Assembly (NCBI RefSeq): GCF_022539315.1
Contig: NC_066321.1
Coordinates: forward strand, 124,001 to 188,000
Reading direction: 5' to 3'
DNA length: 64,000 nucleotides
Origin: Serinus canaria
Taxonomy: Eukaryota; Chordata; Aves; Passeriformes; Fringillidae
Within the stretch, counting starts at the first letter, position 1. Every line of letters begins with the position of its first letter. The translations under genes and the position numbers were made by a program. This document shows positions 62,601 to 64,000 of this stretch, piece after piece. A model generated the notes under the pieces. It was not told the origin of the DNA. It ran no database searches and saw only the letters and a program-made list of their open reading frames with translations.

Positions 62601-63002
62601 GAAAGTCTTATTTAACTTGTGCATAATATATTTTGGTGCTTTGCAGGTAGAGATAGATACATAAAACTAGCCAGAACTGTTTATATCCACAGTAAAGATT
62701 TGACATACAGTGTACTTATTCTAGATCTCAATTTTCCTGTTTGGATGATTCCTTACTTCCCTTTTACATTTAAACAGCTAACATCTGCATGGTGCCACAG
62801 TGCCCAAGCCTCTGTAATATGAGCTTTTGTTGATGGTTTCTTTGCAGATGGCTATTCCTATGAAAGGGAAGCAATGGAAAACTGGATCAGCAATAGACGC
62901 TCTAGTCCCATGACGAATCTTCCTCTCCACTCTCTTATGCTCACACCAAACCGAACACTAAAAATGGCCATTAGTCGCTGGCTAGAGACTCAGCAGAAAT
63001 AG
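48519..63002 (+). CDS. WDSUB1: WDSUB1, complete coding sequence (WD repeat, SAM and U-box protein)
   Basis: Ten coding exons: 48519-48916 (exon opens at 48503), 52153-52337, 55103-55195, 55907-56000, 56266-56299, 58005-58045, 58129-58235, 59201-59380, 61428-61562, 62848-63002. They sum to 1,422 nt, giving 473 residues plus stop against about 476 in human as I recall. Every intron is GT-AG and phases agree throughout. The product has seven WD40-type repeats (about residues 4-317), a SAM domain (about 329-393) and a C-terminal U-box (about 403-473), the architecture of a predicted E3 ubiquitin ligase in which WD repeats pick substrate and the U-box recruits E2. The start ATG (48519) has G at +4 but C at -3. 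It is chosen because it follows the acceptor at 48502 and matches the family N terminus. Confidence 0.96.
48917..52152 (+). other. WDSUB1 intron, 3.2 kb
   Basis: AT-rich sequence with no recognised transposon or gene. A loose threefold repeat of ACAATGCT-(G/A)T-TTTGCT-like words lies at about 50950-51020. Confidence 0.6.
52153..58235 (+). CDS. WDSUB1: WDSUB1 exons 2-7, WD repeats 4-7
   Basis: Six short exons of 185, 93, 94, 34, 41 and 107 nt. They give [20 protein letters not shown] with [13 protein letters not shown] (repeat 4), [17 protein letters not shown] (repeat 5), [20 protein letters not shown] then [10 protein letters not shown] (repeat 6), and [20 protein letters not shown] then [13 protein letters not shown] (repeat 7). 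The GH and WD-like signatures are kept, though W is replaced by Y in repeat 6 (IIYET). Two exons are microexons (34 and 41 nt) that split the repeat 6/7 boundary. Introns range from 83 nt (58046-58128) to over 2.7 kb. Confidence 0.94.
53730..54230 (+). mobile_element. CR1 LINE ORF2 fragment, plus strand
   Basis: Frames near 53830-54010 read as CR1 ORF2 upstream of the reverse transcriptase ([18 protein letters not shown], then [14 protein letters not shown]), and near 54170-54230 as [14 protein letters not shown]. Stops and frame changes show decay. No CR1 tail follows; it abuts an inverted CR1 fragment. Confidence 0.75.
54231..54600 (-). mobile_element. CR1 LINE ORF2 (RT C-terminal) fragment, minus strand
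   Basis: Read on the minus strand it follows CR1 reverse transcriptase: GVPQG-like start region near 54590, [11 protein letters not shown] near 54460 and [11 protein letters not shown] near 54260, with stops in between. The orientation is opposite to the adjoining fragment. Confidence 0.8.
56301..58004 (+). other. WDSUB1 intron, 1.7 kb
   Basis: AT-rich intron between the 34-nt and 41-nt exons. It holds one short CR1 tail (57180-57306); nothing else recognised. Confidence 0.6.
57180..57306 (+). mobile_element. Short CR1 3' tail, plus strand
   Basis: Only the last 125 bp are present: CTCAAAACCTGCCTGGACAT, GGGGTTGGACTATATGATCT and CCATCCTGTGAT. A 5'-truncated, diverged insertion. Confidence 0.85.
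58236..59200 (+). other. WDSUB1 intron before the SAM exon
   Basis: About 965 nt with a perfect 14-bp inverted repeat (58584-58597 and 58622-58635) in a region rich in CTAATTG/CAATTAG words, and a run of TTTTG and G-rich units (59090-59180) just before the acceptor. Confidence 0.65.
58584..58635. repeat. 14-bp perfect inverted repeat, 24-nt loop
   Basis: Arms CTAATTGCAAGTGT (58584-58597) and ACACTTGCAATTAG (58622-58635) are exact reverse complements. Related words (CTAATTG, ACTAATTG, ACTAATGG) recur to about 58725. AT-rich; could be an old DNA-transposon relic or chance hairpin. Confidence 0.8.
59201..59380 (+). CDS. WDSUB1: WDSUB1 exon 8, SAM domain
   Basis: The exon encodes a short linker ([11 protein letters not shown]) and most of the sterile alpha motif: [40 protein letters not shown] and ESLANELKI, completed by [16 protein letters not shown] in the next exon. 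The W-S-x-x-D-V-x-x-W-L start and L-L-x-L-T signature are standard for SAM protein-protein interaction domains. The linker differs from the remembered human sequence, but the domain itself is nearly identical. Its acceptor (TCATTGTCAAAG) follows a T-rich tract with TTTTG repeats. Confidence 0.95.
59381..61427 (+). other. WDSUB1 intron, 2.0 kb, between SAM and U-box exons
   Basis: Contains the T35/(GT)12 tract at 59572-59630 and a GC-rich patch at about 61030-61190 whose identity I do not know. No CR1 tail or exon was recognised. Confidence 0.6.
59572..59630. repeat. T35 homopolymer followed by (GT)12
   Basis: Thirty-five uninterrupted T residues (59572-59606) run into twelve GT units (59607-59630). 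Such tracts are error-prone in sequencing and probably variable between individuals. Confidence 0.95.
61428..63002 (+). CDS. WDSUB1: WDSUB1 exons 9-10, end of SAM and U-box
   Basis: Exons 61428-61562 and 62848-63002. After the last SAM helix and a Met-rich spacer ([10 protein letters not shown]) comes the U-box: [54 protein letters not shown] and [13 protein letters not shown], stop TAG at 63000-63002. U-boxes fold like RING fingers without zinc and bind E2 enzymes; the hydrophobic E2-contact positions (F-x-C-P-I and the P-N-x-x-L motif) are present. This supports an active E3 ligase, though activity cannot be shown from sequence. Confidence 0.95.
61563..62847 (+). other. WDSUB1 last intron
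   Basis: About 1.3 kb, splitting the U-box. It holds an AAAC-type repeat at 61891-61940 and a slightly GC-richer stretch near 62440-62530; nothing else recognised. Confidence 0.6.
61891..61940. repeat. C-run and (AAAC)n simple repeat
   Basis: CCTCCCCCCC followed by A-rich AAAC/ACAA units. Intronic. Confidence 0.85.
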
Positions 63003-63770
63003 TTACACCACTTAATTTTGAAGTTGTTTGTTAAAATTAATTGAAATTTTACGCAGGAATTAATTGTATCAGAAACAAATGGAAAGGAAAACTTGTGTTC
63101 CTCTTCTATCTGTGGCTGGTTGAACCTTCACTGGTAGAAACTCCCAGAAGAACTTTAAGCTCCTGGTAGTTCTACCTTGTGGTATTTCTGTTTAAGAATC
63201 AAGTACTCAAACTCAGTTTTTCAAATGAAATTTTCTTATAATTTTTACTACATTTATGAGTTTTGAGTCTTCATCTTGCCAAATCAGTCTTTCAGAAGGT
63301 AAGAAATAGCAAAGTACAGGATCTGTATTTCTTTTTCTACTCTAACAAACCAAAATGTCTCTTTCTCTGTTCCCCATTACTGGACATGTAGTTGAAAAAG
63401 CGGGGAGAGAGTTTCTCCTGTAACCATCAGGGACTGCATCTCATCCCACAGGTATTATTAATAATCTTTATTTTGTATGGAAAGAGTACAGTAGCTGTGC
63501 AAAAATAGAACTACAGGACAAGACTAATATTGGACTTGTACAAAATATCAAAGAAACAGTAATAAATAAGCTAAAGTGTAATGATACAAACTGCAAAAAG
63601 ATGTGTAGAACTGGGTACAGCTGTTTATAATGTACACAGAACACTGTAATCAAGCACGATGGGAAGAATATAAAGCTGAGCACTCCAACTGAATTGCACT
63701 CATAGGAATGTCACTGCAGCAGTTCAGTTTCAGTATGTTCTTGCCAATAAAAATCCTCATTTCCTTAAAA
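63003..63770 (+). other. WDSUB1: WDSUB1 3'UTR
   Basis: Non-coding sequence after the stop with AATAAA on the plus strand at 63561-63566 and 63746-63751, followed by an A run at about 63765; further motifs lie at 63908-63913 and 63915-63920. The transcript most likely ends near 63580 or 63770. The second half overlaps a possible antisense 3' end. Confidence 0.6.
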
Positions 63771-64000
63771 AAAAACCAATGTCTCAACTTCATCCTGTCA
63801 TGCAACTGCACATACGCTGTTCCTCAAACTTTAACATTCACTCCATCCCTTTCTTAGGTTTCCCATAAAAACATTTTCTAAGCATTTAGTTGTTGTACCT
63901 TTTCACAAATAAACAATAAATCATTTTGCTTTAAGATAGCACCCAAAGGTGATTACATACCCTATATAAAGTGCGGTTAATGTTAATAGGCCATAATAGT
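63450..64000 (-). other. Possible antisense 3'UTR end of the convergent neighbour (TANC1 by synteny)
   Basis: Read on the minus strand this stretch has 3'UTR character and carries AATAAA (plus-strand TTTATT at 63467-63472) with cleavage expected near 63445-63455. In other amniotes TANC1 lies tail-to-tail with WDSUB1, so its transcript end is expected about here. No coding part of TANC1 is visible in the window, so the assignment rests on synteny and one polyadenylation motif. Confidence 0.35.

Overview
The window is vertebrate nuclear DNA, almost certainly from a bird and probably a songbird (passerine). Spliced genes sit in AT-rich introns. The interspersed repeats are mostly CR1 LINE copies ending in the avian tail (variants of ATTCTGTGAT). 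One short element has a tRNA-Ile-like head joined to a CR1-type tail, the structure of the SINE known from passerines. There is also one solo retroviral LTR. I saw no bacterial-type operons, CRISPR arrays or intact mobile-element genes.

Layout: positions 1-42913 hold the last 28 coding exons, and about 44.2 kb is the likely transcript end, of BAZ2B on the plus strand. In order they encode the MBD/TAM domain, two AT-hook-like motifs, a long charged helix, the DDT domain, the WHIM motifs around an acidic tract, a Ser/Pro-rich linker, a PHD finger and a bromodomain. The 5' exons lie upstream of the window. All 28 exons join in frame through GT-AG introns into about 1,484 codons plus stop. From 44.2 to 45.8 kb is intergenic or extended 3'UTR. 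From 45.78 to 46.62 kb is a dense CpG island that most likely carries the WDSUB1 promoter. WDSUB1 follows on the plus strand: ten coding exons (48519-63002) give a complete 473-residue protein with seven WD40-type repeats, a SAM domain and a C-terminal U-box. The last 550 bases carry the WDSUB1 3'UTR and, in antisense, what looks like the end of a convergent transcript. TANC1 is the expected neighbour there in other amniotes.

The two genes are not a functional unit. BAZ2B is a chromatin reader and ISWI-partner subunit; WDSUB1 is a predicted E3 ubiquitin ligase. They are adjacent through conserved synteny (MARCHF7-BAZ2B-WDSUB1-TANC1 as I recall it).

I did not find a new biological system. The items most worth a second look are: splice-variant signals inside BAZ2B (a 27-nt microexon, a tandem acceptor, an in-frame alternative donor and a run of phase-0 exons including three of exactly 66 nt); a sharp CpG-dense patch inside the first WDSUB1 coding exon; a 369-bp solo LTR with a perfect 6-bp target duplication; and a cluster of colliding CR1 fragments. 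Exon calls rest on reading frame, splice phase and remembered mammalian protein sequence; no alignment was run.
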